Origin: Lachnospiraceae bacterium
Lineage (GTDB): Bacteria; Bacillota; Clostridia; Lachnospirales; Lachnospiraceae
Reading direction: 5' to 3'
DNA: 44,047 nucleotides
NCBI GenBank assembly: GCA_900772845.1
Contig: CAAGSD010000145.1
Span: forward strand, 1 to 44,047
Within the stretch, counting starts at the first letter, position 1, and each line of letters begins with the position of its first letter. Position numbers and translations under genes: made by a program. Positions 22,715 through 31,610 of the stretch are shown one piece after another. The notes under the pieces are model-generated. The model saw only the letters and a program-made list of their open reading frames with translations, was not told the origin of the DNA and did no database searches.

Positions 22715-23989
22715 ATGGCAAAGATTGAGATTCATAACCTAGGGCCGATTAATAATTGCCAAATGGATATAGAACAGTTTACGGTACTTACCGGAGCACA
22801 GGCATCCGGTAAAAGCACAATTGCCAAGGCTGTTTTTTTCTGCCGTACGGTAAAGGATGATATTCTCGATGCAATTTCAAGAAGAACATTGCTTGGGACG
22901 GGAAATACATTGTCGTATGATGTGATAAAAATATTAAGAAATAAATTTCTGCAGTTGTTTGGAACTTCCAAAGCAATGAGCAAAGATATGAAACTGATTT
23001 ATCATTATGATACTATGACAGAGATCATAGTGTCGTTAAAAATGCAGGAAGGTTATGACTTCATTTCTCCCAAATATGTATGGATAGATTTTAGTAATAA
23101 TATAGAGGAATTTCTAAAAAGGATTTTTGATGAGGAAACTATAAAATCAGGGGAACTAAGGAAACAGATAAATACACTTTTTAGGGATGACTACGAAGCA
23201 GTTTTTATTCCTGCAGGCAGAAGCCTTATTTCACTTCTGACATCACAGCTGAATTATTTGTTTACGACGATGGATGATGACCAGAAACGTAGTATTGATT
23301 TCTGTACACAAAAATATATAGAACGCATATTAAAAATACGGCCTTTATTTGAAAATGGTGTCAGTGGACTGATTGAACAGAAAAAAAATACGTTGGGAGC
23401 TAAAGTTGATACAAAAGTAATTGGAAAGATGCTTGACCTGGTCCAACATGTATTGAAGGGAAAATATGTTTTTAAAGACAGCGAAGAAAGACTATATATC
23501 GATGATGAACATTTTGTAAAAATAAATTATACCTCTTCGGGTCAACAGGAAACCGTATGGATATTCAATATTCTACTACACATTCTGACAAATAATACAA
23601 AAGCATATATTATTTTAGAGGAGCCGGAAGCACATTTGTATCCGGAAGCTCAAAAATGTGTGATAGAAATGCTGGCAATGATGGAAAATTGTAATTGCGA
23701 AGTTTTAGTAACTACGCATAGCCCATATGTACTTGGGGCATTAAACAATTTGATTTATGCGGAAGCACTTGCGCAGAAATATGAGGGCGTAGATAAAGAA
23801 GTTGATAAGATGTTTTATATAAAGAATCATGAAGCGTATTTTTTGGAAGAAGGAAAAATACGTTCGTGCCTTGATGCCGAGGATCACAATTTGATCATAA
23901 ACGAAGTAATAGATGGGGCGTCTGGGGAAATTAACGAAGTATATGATAAACTGTTCCATATGGATTATGAGCAGAGGAGTAACGCATGA
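22715..23989 (+). CDS. AAA15/OLD-like ABC-type ATPase, putative defence component
   Basis: A 424-residue single-chain ATPase of the AAA15/AAA21 group, with the fold of SMC/Rad50/OLD ATPases. The Walker A motif GAQASGKST is near residues 27-35, and the N-terminus KIEIHNLGPINNCQMDI is the typical first beta hairpin. An ABC-like signature, YTSSGQQETVW, is near 272-282, Walker B AYIILEEPEAHLYP near 297-310, and the H-loop LVTTHSPYVLG near 330-340. There is no C-terminal TOPRIM nuclease as in OLD proteins, and no DUF4435. Its partner gene at 23986 overlaps it by 4 nt. The coding sequence is visibly more AT-rich than its neighbours. GAGGAG lies 12 nt before the start. Confidence 0.85.
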   Translation: MAKIEIHNLGPINNCQMDIEQFTVLTGAQASGKSTIAKAVFFCRTVKDDILDAISRRTLLGTGNTLSYDVIKILRNKFLQLFGTSKAMSKDMKLIYHYDTMTEIIVSLKMQEGYDFISPKYVWIDFSNNIEEFLKRIFDEETIKSGELRKQINTLFRDDYEAVFIPAGRSLISLLTSQLNYLFTTMDDDQKRSIDFCTQKYIERILKIRPLFENGVSGLIEQKKNTLGAKVDTKVIGKMLDLVQHVLKGKYVFKDSEERLYIDDEHFVKINYTSSGQQETVWIFNILLHILTNNTKAYIILEEPEAHLYPEAQKCVIEMLAMMENCNCEVLVTTHSPYVLGALNNLIYAEALAQKYEGVDKEVDKMFYIKNHEAYFLEEGKIRSCLDAEDHNLIINEVIDGASGEINEVYDKLFHMDYEQRSNA

Positions 23990-24411
23990 TTTTTGATAAA
24001 ATATATTCGCGATGTGAGCAAAAACAGCCCATAGTTGTATCGAGAGAAAATGGAAATGAACATATACTTCAGAATAAATCTGCCAGTGATGTCTATCAGT
24101 TCCTGATAGACGGAGATATTGTAAAGGGAATTGCAGAAGAACGCTGCGATTATATTGTAGAAGTAGAAAATGCAAATGTTCATGCGGCATATGTGATCGA
24201 ATTAAAAGGATCAGACCTGAATAAAGCAATTGACCAAATAAGAAAAACCATACAGAATTATGCTGCAAAGCTGTCCGGGTGTGATATATTACCGAGAATC
24301 ATAATTCATAAAGTGTTAACACATGATGTAAACGGGAAAAAATACAGAGATTTTAAAAAGCAATATCCGGGAATGATTGTAAAAACAAGGAAATGTATTG
24401 ACGTGGTATGA
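23986..24411 (+). CDS. Small PD-(D/E)XK-like nuclease candidate paired with the ATPase
   Basis: A 141-residue protein of unknown family. The pattern AEERCDYIVEVENANVHAAY followed by VIELKGSDLNKAIDQIRK contains Asp55 and E72-L-K74 in two adjacent strands, then a helix with Gln84. This matches the D-(x)n-(D/E)xK core of PD-(D/E)XK nucleases. The later segment LPRIIIHKVLTH is hydrophobic, strand-like. The start ATG (23986) overlaps the ATPase stop (ATGA), so the two proteins are made together and may form a complex. I recognise no named defence system with this exact pair; the nuclease call is from motif reading only. An alternative is a non-catalytic partner with the same fold. Confidence 0.55.
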   Translation: MIFDKIYSRCEQKQPIVVSRENGNEHILQNKSASDVYQFLIDGDIVKGIAEERCDYIVEVENANVHAAYVIELKGSDLNKAIDQIRKTIQNYAAKLSGCDILPRIIIHKVLTHDVNGKKYRDFKKQYPGMIVKTRKCIDVV

Positions 24412-24460
24412 ACAAAACCGAACATATTTTCGAATTCATCTGTACTTTTCAAAAAAAGTC

Positions 24461-24469
24461 TGCTATAAT
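24461..24469 (+). promoter_or_regulatory. Extended -10 promoter for uvrB
   Basis: TGCTATAAT (24461-24469) is a perfect -10 box with the extended TG motif. The -35 position (24441-24446) reads TGTACT and is weak, as is usual for extended -10 promoters. Transcripts would begin near 24476, so the palindrome at 24492-24538 would lie in the 5' UTR. Confidence 0.65.
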
Positions 24470-24491
24470 CTGTGCGTAACGTGAAAATACT

Positions 24492-24538
24492 ATCCATAAC
24501 TATCTGGTGCGATGTAACGCTGCCGGATAGTTATGGAT
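24492..24538. repeat. Dispersed palindrome, variant copy 6 (uvrB leader)
   Basis: ATCCATAACTATCTGG (24492-24507) pairs with CCGGATAGTTATGGAT (24523-24538) at 15 Watson-Crick positions plus one wobble, around a 15-nt loop. The inner TAACTAT/ATAGTTA is shared with the repeat family; the outer bases and the loop differ and the GATTTTGCGAATG core is absent. Confidence 0.65.
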
Positions 24539-24574
24539 CATTATTCCAACGATAGATTTGCACGGAGAGGCATC

Positions 24575-26578
24575 ATGAATCATTCTAACGAACCCTCACA
24601 ATTCAAATTACATTCAGAATATCAGCCCACCGGAGATCAGCCCCGGGCCATTGCGGAGTTGGTGGAAGGCTTCCGTCAGGGTAATCAGTTTGAGACATTG
24701 CTTGGTGTTACCGGTTCCGGTAAGACTTTTACCATGGCCAACGTGATCCAGGCATTGAATAAGCCGACACTGATCATTGCCCATAACAAGACACTGGCGG
24801 GACAGCTTTACGGAGAAATGAAGGAGTTTTTTCCGGAGAATGCAGTAGAGTATTTTGTCTCCTATTACGATTACTATCAGCCGGAGGCCTATGTGCCCTC
24901 TTCCGACACTTATATTGCCAAGGATTCTTCCATCAATGATGAGATCGATAAGCTGCGTCTGTCGGCAACGGCTTCTCTGGCGGAGCGCAGGGATGTGGTG
25001 GTAGTGGCCAGTGTGTCCTGTATTTACGGTCTGGGAAGCCCGGACGAATATCAGGATCTGATCGTATCTCTGCGTCCCGGTATGGTGAAGGACCGTGACG
25101 AGGTGCTGCGGGAACTGATTGACATTCAATACAATCGTAATGATATGGACATCCAGCGTGCAACTTTCCGTGTCAGGGGAGATGTAGTGGAAGTGTACCC
25201 GGCACAGGGCGGAGACTATCTCATCCGCATCGAATTTTTTGGGGATGAGATTGACCGGATCGCAGAGGTGGAGCCGCTTACAGGGAAAATTCATGCAGAG
25301 CTGAATCATGTGGCGATCTTCCCGGCATCCCATTATGTGGTATCCCAGGAGAAGATCAAGGCGGCTTGTGACAATATTGAAGAAGAGATGAAGGAGCGGG
25401 TACAGTTTTTCAAGGGCGAAGACAAGCTGATCGAGGCCCAGCGCATTGCGGAACGGACGAATTTCGATATTGAAATGTTAAGAGAGACCGGTTTCTGCTC
25501 CGGCATAGAGAATTATTCCAGACATCTGAACGGACTTCCTGCGGGAGCACCGCCCATGACCTTGCTGGATTTCTTCCCGGATGATTTTCTGATCATTGTG
25601 GATGAGTCTCATATGACGATCCCTCAGATCCGCGGCATGTATGCCGGAGACCGTTCGCGAAAACAGACACTGGTGGACTACGGTTTCCGTCTGCCCTCCG
25701 CACTGGACAACCGGCCGTTGAATTTTGAGGAATTTGAGGCGCATATCGATCAGATGATGTTCGTATCCGCTACCCCTTCCGATTATGAGAAGGAACATGA
25801 ATTGCTGCGGACAGAGCAGATCATCCGTCCGACAGGACTGTTGGATCCGGAAGTACAGGTGCGTCCGGTAGAGGGACAGATCGATGACCTGATCGGAGAG
25901 GTTAATAAGGAGATCGCACAGCACCATAAGGTACTGATCACGACGCTGACCAAGCGCATGGCGGAGGATCTTACGGATTATATGAAGGAGGTCGGCATAC
26001 GGGTAAAATACCTGCATTCCGACATTGACACGCTGGAACGTGCCCAGATCATCCGGGATATGCGTCTGGACGTGTTTGATGTACTGGTAGGTATCAATCT
26101 GTTGCGAGAGGGTCTGGACATTCCGGAGATCACACTGGTGGCAATTCTCGATGCGGACAAGGAAGGCTTCCTGAGAAGTGCCACATCCTTGATCCAGACC
26201 ATCGGCCGTGCAGCCCGTAATGCAGAGGGTCATGTTATCATGTACGCAGATACCATCACGGATTCCATGCAGGAAGCACTGGATGAGACCAACAGACGTC
26301 GTGAAATCCAGATGCAATACAACGAAGAACATGGTATCACACCGCAGACCATCAAAAAGGCGGTGCGGGATCTCATCAGCATCTCCAAGGTGATCGCCAA
26401 GGAGGAAGTACGCTTCGAGAAGGATCCGGAATCCATGACGAAGAAAGAACTGGAGAAGCTGATCGGCGACATTCAGAAGAAGATGCAGAAAGCAGCAGCA
26501 GACCTGAACTTCGAGACGGCAGCAGAACTGCGTGATAAGATGATAGAGTTGAAAAAGCAGTTAAATGATATGGAATAA
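24575..26578 (+). CDS. uvrB: UvrABC excinuclease subunit B
   Basis: A 667-residue UvrB, the helicase-like damage-verifying subunit of nucleotide excision repair that is loaded by UvrA and recruits UvrC. Walker A GVTGSGKTFTMANV is near residues 44-57. The beta-hairpin region YYDYYQPEAYVPSSDTYI (about 98-115) inserts between DNA strands. The motif II region is VDESHMTIPQI, and motif VI is QTIGRAARN. The C-terminal UVR domain (KKMQKAAADLNFETAAELRD) is complete. ATG 24575 is preferred over the ATG at 24533 because GGAGAGG (24564-24570) precedes it and the MNHSNEPSQFKLHSEY start is typical. uvrA follows after a repeat. Confidence 0.97.
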   Translation: MNHSNEPSQFKLHSEYQPTGDQPRAIAELVEGFRQGNQFETLLGVTGSGKTFTMANVIQALNKPTLIIAHNKTLAGQLYGEMKEFFPENAVEYFVSYYDYYQPEAYVPSSDTYIAKDSSINDEIDKLRLSATASLAERRDVVVVASVSCIYGLGSPDEYQDLIVSLRPGMVKDRDEVLRELIDIQYNRNDMDIQRATFRVRGDVVEVYPAQGGDYLIRIEFFGDEIDRIAEVEPLTGKIHAELNHVAIFPASHYVVSQEKIKAACDNIEEEMKERVQFFKGEDKLIEAQRIAERTNFDIEMLRETGFCSGIENYSRHLNGLPAGAPPMTLLDFFPDDFLIIVDESHMTIPQIRGMYAGDRSRKQTLVDYGFRLPSALDNRPLNFEEFEAHIDQMMFVSATPSDYEKEHELLRTEQIIRPTGLLDPEVQVRPVEGQIDDLIGEVNKEIAQHHKVLITTLTKRMAEDLTDYMKEVGIRVKYLHSDIDTLERAQIIRDMRLDVFDVLVGINLLREGLDIPEITLVAILDADKEGFLRSATSLIQTIGRAARNAEGHVIMYADTITDSMQEALDETNRRREIQMQYNEEHGITPQTIKKAVRDLISISKVIAKEEVRFEKDPESMTKKELEKLIGDIQKKMQKAAADLNFETAAELRDKMIELKKQLNDME

Positions 26579-26620
26579 CTATTCATAGCCACGATTTTGC
26601 GAATAGGGCTCTGAACAGTT
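26575..26620. repeat. Dispersed palindrome, copy 7 (uvrB-uvrA gap)
   Basis: AACTATTCATAGCC (26577-26590) pairs with GGGCTCTGAACAGTT (26606-26620) with two mismatches. The loop contains the core CGATTTTGCGAATA (26592-26605) but no internal hairpin. It lies directly after the uvrB stop codon without a T-run. Confidence 0.75.
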
Positions 26621-26654
26621 GGAGAACAATATTTTATTTAAGAAAGGCTAGACA

Positions 26655-29519
26655 ATGGAAGAAGTAAAGAAGATGCGTCCACGGGAGTACATTAAGATCC
26701 GGGGCGCCAATGAACATAATCTGAAAAATATTAATGTGGACATTCCCAGAAACGAGCTGGTGGTACTGACCGGTATGTCCGGTTCCGGCAAATCCTCTCT
26801 GGCATTCGACACGATTTACGCCGAGGGACAGAGACGTTATATGGAGTCCTTGTCTTCCTATGCGAGACAGTTCCTGGGACAGATGGAAAAGCCCAATGTG
26901 GAAAGTATTGAGGGGCTGTCCCCGGCAATCTCCATCGACCAGAAGTCAACCAACCGTAATCCTCGTTCCACTGTAGGTACGGTAACAGAGATCTACGACT
27001 ATTTCCGTCTGCTGTATGCGAGGATCGGTATTCCCCACTGCCCGAAGTGTGGCAGAGAGATCGCCAAGCAGACTGTGGATCAGATGGTGGATCAGATCAT
27101 GAACATGGGAGAAGGCACGAAGATCCAGCTGCTGGCTCCCGTGGTCAGAGGCCGTAAGGGCGAGCATGCAAAAGTACTGGAGCGTGCCAAGAGAAGCGGT
27201 TATGTCAGGGTGCGTATCGATGGCAGCATGTATGAACTGACGGAAGAGATCAAGCTTGATAAAAACATCAAGCATAATATCGATATCGTGGTAGACCGCT
27301 TGGTGGTAAAGGATGGCATCCAGCGCCGCCTGACAGACTCTATTGAAAATGTACTGGAACTGGCAGAAGGACTTCTGGTGGTGGATGTGATCGGCGGTGA
27401 ACCGGTGACCTTCAGCCAGAGTTTTTCCTGCCCGGATTGCGGTATCAGTGTCAGTGAAGTGGAACCCAGAAGCTTTTCCTTCAATAATCCCTTCGGTGCC
27501 TGCCCGGTATGTTTCGGACTGGGATACAAGATGGAGTTTGACGAGGATCTGATGATCCCGGACAAGAGACTCAGCATCAATGAGGGTGCCATTACTGTGA
27601 TGGGCTGGCAGTCCTGCGCGGACAAGTCCAGCTTTACCAATGCTATTTTGCGGGCCTTGGCGAAGGAATACAATTTCGATCTGGACACACCTTTTGAAGA
27701 GTATCCCCAGAAAATTCATGATATCCTGATTCATGGAACCAATGGTAAGGAAGTTATGGTACATTATACCGGACAGCGCGGAAGCGGCGTGTATCCTGTA
27801 GCTTTTGAAGGATTGATCAAAAATGTGGAGCGCCGTTATCGTGAAACGGCGTCCGAAAGCTCGAAGCAGGAGTATGAGACTTTCATGCGCATCACCCCCT
27901 GTAAGGAATGTAAGGGCATGCGGCTGAAGAAGGAATCTCTGGCAGTTACCGTATGTGACAAGAATATCTATGAGATCACTTCGATGTCCATTCGTGATCT
28001 GCAGAAATTCCTAGACACGATGACACTGACGAAACAACAGCAGTTCATCGGAGAACGTGTATTGAAAGAGATCCGCGCCAGAGTGGGATTCCTGGTGGAT
28101 GTGGGACTGGAGTACCTGTCCCTGGCCAGAGCCACAGCTACCCTGTCCGGCGGTGAAGCACAGCGTATCCGTCTGGCAACCCAGATCGGTTCCGGACTGG
28201 TAGGCGTGTGCTATATTCTGGATGAGCCCAGTATCGGTCTGCATCAGAGAGACAATGACAAGCTGCTGAACACTTTGAAGAACCTGCGGGATCTGGGCAA
28301 TACCCTGGTGGTGGTAGAACATGATGAAGATACCATGCTGGCAGCAGATTACATCGTAGACATCGGACCGGGAGCAGGTTCCCATGGTGGTGAGGTCATT
28401 GCCTGCGGTACCGCAGAAGAGATCATGCAGATTCCGGAATCCATTACGGGTCAGTATCTCAGCGGTAAAAAGAGGATCCCCGTACCGGAGACCAGACGGA
28501 CTCCTACCGGATGGATCAAAGTACTGGGGGCACAGGAAAACAACCTGAAAAATGTAGATGTGGAGATCCCACTGGGTGTCATGACCTGTGTTACCGGTGT
28601 TTCCGGATCGGGAAAAAGTTCCCTGGTAAATGAGATCCTTTACAAGCATCTGGCAAGGGAACTGAACCGTGCCCGCTGCATTCCCGGCAGACACAAAGGA
28701 ATCGAAGGCGTGGAGCAGCTGGACAAGGTCATCAACATCGACCAGTCTCCTATCGGACGTACCCCCAGATCCAATCCAGCTACCTATACCGGTGTGTTTG
28801 ACCTGATCCGTGACCTGTTTGCATCTACGGCAGATGCCAAGGCCAAGGGCTACAGCAAGGGACGTTTCAGCTTCAATGTCAAGGGTGGAAGATGTGAGGC
28901 CTGCGGCGGTGATGGTATCATCAAGATCGAGATGCATTTCCTGCCGGATGTCTATGTACCGTGTGAAGTCTGCGGCGGTAAGCGCTATAACCGTGAGACT
29001 CTGGATGTGAAATATAAAGGCAAGAGTATTTTTGATGTGCTGGATATGACGGTGGAAGAAGCACTGCCTTTCTTTGAAAATGTACCTTATATCCGCAGAA
29101 AGATCGAGACTCTGTATGATGTGGGACTTTCCTATGTAAAGCTGGGACAGCCCTCTACGACCCTGTCCGGCGGTGAAGCACAGCGTATCAAGCTGGCCAC
29201 CGAACTTTCCAGAAGGAGCACCGGCAAGACCATCTACATTCTGGATGAGCCTACCACGGGACTGCATTTTGAGGATGTACACAAACTGGTGGAGATCCTG
29301 CACAGACTGGCGGACGGCGGCAACACCGTAGTTGTCATCGAACACAATCTGGATGTGATCAAAACCGCAGATTACATCATCGATATGGGCCCGGAAGGTG
29401 GAGACCGCGGCGGTACTGTCATCGCTAAGGGAACTCCGGAAGAAATCGTCAAGGTGAAGAAATCCTACACAGGATATTATGTGAAAAAGATGCTGGAGAA
29501 GGACAAGAAACTAAGATAA
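26655..29519 (+). CDS. uvrA: UvrABC excinuclease subunit A
   Basis: A 954-residue UvrA, the DNA damage sensor with two ABC ATPase modules. The first Walker A GMSGSGKSSLAFDT is near residue 38. A zinc-binding pair CPKCG is near 130, further zinc cysteines are CPDCG and CPVC (about 259-287), and the first signature is LSGGEAQRIRLA (about 496). The second Walker A GVSGSGKSSLVNE is near 648. The large zinc finger CEACGGDG...CEVCGG is near 748-775, and the second signature LSGGEAQRIKLA is near 837. The start ATG 26655 follows AAAGG by 7 nt; an internal ATG at 26673 is an alternative. The stop lies inside palindrome copy 8. Confidence 0.97.
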   Translation: MEEVKKMRPREYIKIRGANEHNLKNINVDIPRNELVVLTGMSGSGKSSLAFDTIYAEGQRRYMESLSSYARQFLGQMEKPNVESIEGLSPAISIDQKSTNRNPRSTVGTVTEIYDYFRLLYARIGIPHCPKCGREIAKQTVDQMVDQIMNMGEGTKIQLLAPVVRGRKGEHAKVLERAKRSGYVRVRIDGSMYELTEEIKLDKNIKHNIDIVVDRLVVKDGIQRRLTDSIENVLELAEGLLVVDVIGGEPVTFSQSFSCPDCGISVSEVEPRSFSFNNPFGACPVCFGLGYKMEFDEDLMIPDKRLSINEGAITVMGWQSCADKSSFTNAILRALAKEYNFDLDTPFEEYPQKIHDILIHGTNGKEVMVHYTGQRGSGVYPVAFEGLIKNVERRYRETASESSKQEYETFMRITPCKECKGMRLKKESLAVTVCDKNIYEITSMSIRDLQKFLDTMTLTKQQQFIGERVLKEIRARVGFLVDVGLEYLSLARATATLSGGEAQRIRLATQIGSGLVGVCYILDEPSIGLHQRDNDKLLNTLKNLRDLGNTLVVVEHDEDTMLAADYIVDIGPGAGSHGGEVIACGTAEEIMQIPESITGQYLSGKKRIPVPETRRTPTGWIKVLGAQENNLKNVDVEIPLGVMTCVTGVSGSGKSSLVNEILYKHLARELNRARCIPGRHKGIEGVEQLDKVINIDQSPIGRTPRSNPATYTGVFDLIRDLFASTADAKAKGYSKGRFSFNVKGGRCEACGGDGIIKIEMHFLPDVYVPCEVCGGKRYNRETLDVKYKGKSIFDVLDMTVEEALPFFENVPYIRRKIETLYDVGLSYVKLGQPSTTLSGGEAQRIKLATELSRRSTGKTIYILDEPTTGLHFEDVHKLVEILHRLADGGNTVVVIEHNLDVIKTADYIIDMGPEGGDRGGTVIAKGTPEEIVKVKKSYTGYYVKKMLEKDKKLR

Positions 29520-29546
29520 CTATTTACATGGTTCTGAATAGTTATC
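29515..29546. repeat. Dispersed palindrome, copy 8 (end of uvrA)
   Basis: GATAACTATT (29515-29524) and AATAGTTATC (29537-29546) are exact reverse complements with a 12-nt loop ending in GGTTCTG. The left arm includes the uvrA stop codon. An AT-rich stretch follows, not a clean T-run. Confidence 0.7.
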
Positions 29547-29668
29547 AAATTTTAAGAAATACCCCCTATGAAAATGGAAAAAATTCAGTTATAATATAAC
29601 GTATATGACTAAAATAGCGTGTAGGGTCAAAACTTATAGATAGATACCATTGAAAGGGGTAATAAAAA

Positions 29669-30661
29669 ATGCAGTGCACAGATATCGGAATTGATTTAGG
29701 TACCGCCAGCATTCTGGTATACATCAGAGGAAAGGGTGTCGTATTAAAAGAGCCCTCTGTTGTAGCTTTTGATAGAGATACGAATAAGATTAAAGCCATC
29801 GGTGAGGATGCCAGACTGATGCTGGGCAGAACCCCCGGCAATATCGTAGCGGTCAGACCCTTACGTCAGGGCGTTATCTCCGACTATACTGTAACAGAGA
29901 AAATGATGAAATATTTTATCCAGAAGGCTTTGGGTAAGAGAACTTTCCGTAAGCCCCGTATTGCCGTCTGCGTTCCCAGCGGCGTTACAGAGGTAGAGAA
30001 GAAAGCAGTAGAAGACGCTACTTACCAGGCAGGTGCCAGAGAGGTATCCATTATCGAGGAGCCCATCGCAGCTGCTATCGGTGCGGGCATTGATATTTCC
30101 AAGCCCTGCGGTAATATGATCGTAGATATCGGTGGTGGTACTTCCGATATCGCCGTAATCTCTCTGGGAGGTACGGTAGTCAGCGCATCCATCAAGATCG
30201 CAGGAGATGATTTTGATGAAGCTATTGTCCGTTACATGCGTAAGAAACATAACCTGCTCATCGGTGAGAGAACCGCAGAGGATCTGAAGATCAAGATCGG
30301 TTCCTGTTACAAGAGAGCAGAAGTGGATTATATGGATGTCAGAGGACGTAACCTTGTAACCGGTCTGCCTAAGACCGTAAAGGTATCTTCCGAGGAGACC
30401 GAGGAAGCATTACGTGAGACCACGGCACAGATCGTGGAGACCATCCACAGCGTATTGGAGAAAACTCCCCCTGAGCTGGCAGCGGATATTGCGGACAGAG
30501 GTATTGTACTGACAGGCGGCGGAAGCCTGCTGCGTGGTCTGGAGGATCTGATCTCCGCCAAGACAGGTATCAATACCATGACTGCAGAGGATCCCATGAC
30601 TGCAGTTGCTATCGGAACCGGTAAATATGTAGAGTTCCTGGCAGGCTACAGAGATAACTAA
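29669..30661 (+). CDS. mbl: MreB/Mbl-family actin-like cell shape protein
   Basis: A 330-residue MreB-family protein forming membrane-bound filaments that direct lateral wall synthesis. Phosphate 1 motif DIGIDLGTASILVYI is at residues 5-19, connect 1/phosphate 2 are MIVDIGGGTSDIAVISL (about 149-165), and the adenosine motif VLTGGGSLLRGL is near 284-295. It lacks the usual long N-terminus but is full length. The three downstream genes are flagellar rod genes, which is the mbl-flhO-flhP order of Bacillus, so Mbl is more likely than MreB (mreC and mreD are absent). AAAGGGG precedes ATG 29669. A TATAAT hexamer at 29590-29595 may be its -10, with a poor -35. Confidence 0.92.
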   Translation: MQCTDIGIDLGTASILVYIRGKGVVLKEPSVVAFDRDTNKIKAIGEDARLMLGRTPGNIVAVRPLRQGVISDYTVTEKMMKYFIQKALGKRTFRKPRIAVCVPSGVTEVEKKAVEDATYQAGAREVSIIEEPIAAAIGAGIDISKPCGNMIVDIGGGTSDIAVISLGGTVVSASIKIAGDDFDEAIVRYMRKKHNLLIGERTAEDLKIKIGSCYKRAEVDYMDVRGRNLVTGLPKTVKVSSEETEEALRETTAQIVETIHSVLEKTPPELAADIADRGIVLTGGGSLLRGLEDLISAKTGINTMTAEDPMTAVAIGTGKYVEFLAGYRDN

Positions 30662-30729
30662 GAATTACAAACAAGGCAGGATGCCGTACATTTGTCGAAG
30701 GATCGAAACATCGCAAATGGAGGATAAGA

Positions 30730-31509
30730 ATGGTTAAAGGCTTATATACCGCTTATACCGGTATGGTAAATGAACAGAACAGAATGGACATTATGACCAA
30801 TAATCTGGCCAATGCATCCACCGTCGGTTATAAAAAGGAAGGCTCTACAAGCCAGTCCTTTGATGATGTGCTGACCGTAAAGATCAAGGATCAGTCCGTT
30901 GGCATGAGAAATGTCCAGAGGATCGGTATCAAGAATCCCGGAGTAAAGATCGGAGAGAATTATACAGATTATTCGCAGGGCTCGTTCCGGATTACAGATA
31001 ATACCTATGATCTGGCGTTGTCCGGTGAAGGCTTTTTTGCTATTGAATTTAAAAACAAGGCGGGGGAAACCGATACTAAATATACCCGTGCCGGACAGTT
31101 TACCCTGAATAAGGACGGTTACCTCGTTACGGAAGAGGGAGATTATGTGCTGGATACCCAGAACAGACGGATTCGTCTGAACACATTGCTTGATTCCAAA
31201 ATCACAGATGATGGTACCATCTACCAAAATGACCGGGCAGTAGCCAAAATTCAGGTAACTGATTTTGAAGATTATGATTATCTGGAAAAATACGGGGAGA
31301 CTTATTACCAGCCGATAGAAGGCGCCAAAATGACTACGGCCAAAGCACAGGTGAAATCCGGATATCTGGAGATGGCGAATGTGCAGGTAGTATCCGAAAT
31401 GGTGAATCTGATCTCCATTACCCGAGCTTACGAATCCAACCAGAAAGTGGTTCAGACCATTGACGGCACTTTGGATGTGGCAGCAAATCAGATCGGTAAA
31501 CTTTCGTAA
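30730..31509 (+). CDS. flhO: Flagellar hook-basal body protein (FlhO-like rod protein)
   Basis: A 259-residue flagellar rod/hook family protein (FlgF/FlgG group). The N-terminal helix YTGMVNEQNRMDIMTNNLAN (about 8-27), followed by TVGYKKEG, is the rod-protein signature. FALSGEGFFAIE-type residues lie near 97-108, and the C-terminal helix SGYLEMANVQVVSEMVNLIS ends in the family NQ(V)GKL-like tail. It is exported by the flagellar type III apparatus. Located 68 nt after mbl behind GGAGG, it is the first of three rod genes. Confidence 0.9.
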   Translation: MVKGLYTAYTGMVNEQNRMDIMTNNLANASTVGYKKEGSTSQSFDDVLTVKIKDQSVGMRNVQRIGIKNPGVKIGENYTDYSQGSFRITDNTYDLALSGEGFFAIEFKNKAGETDTKYTRAGQFTLNKDGYLVTEEGDYVLDTQNRRIRLNTLLDSKITDDGTIYQNDRAVAKIQVTDFEDYDYLEKYGETYYQPIEGAKMTTAKAQVKSGYLEMANVQVVSEMVNLISITRAYESNQKVVQTIDGTLDVAANQIGKLS

Positions 31510-31512
31510 CGG

Positions 31513-31540
31513 TAATGGAAACGGCAAAAACAGCCGATAA
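31513..31540 (+). promoter_or_regulatory. Candidate sigma-28 (SigD/FliA) flagellar promoter
   Basis: GCCGATAA (31533-31540) is a perfect match to the sigma-28 -10 consensus. A TAAT (31513-31516) lies 16 nt upstream, against the consensus TAAA at 15 nt. It lies in the gap between flhO and flhP, about 70 nt before the flhP start. Confidence 0.55.
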
Positions 31541-31610
31541 TTGAAATAGAATATTTTAGGATAAAAATCAGGTCATGGATGACTAGGAGAAGCTTGAGAG
31601 GAGACTACAT

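Noticed and set aside
25478..26332. A 284-codon open frame antisense to uvrB
   Set aside because: It is fully inside uvrB, has no RBS, and its product is Cys/His/Gln-rich without domain features, as expected from a reverse-complement shadow.
28011..29345. A 444-codon open frame antisense to uvrA
   Set aside because: uvrA is certain and complete; the antisense frame has no RBS and no recognisable family, and codon bias in the sense gene commonly leaves such frames open.
30689..30719. Tenth repeat copy ahead of flhO (CATTTG...CAAATG)
   Set aside because: The 6-bp arms and the interior do not match the GTAACTATTC arms or the GATTTTGCGAATG core well enough.
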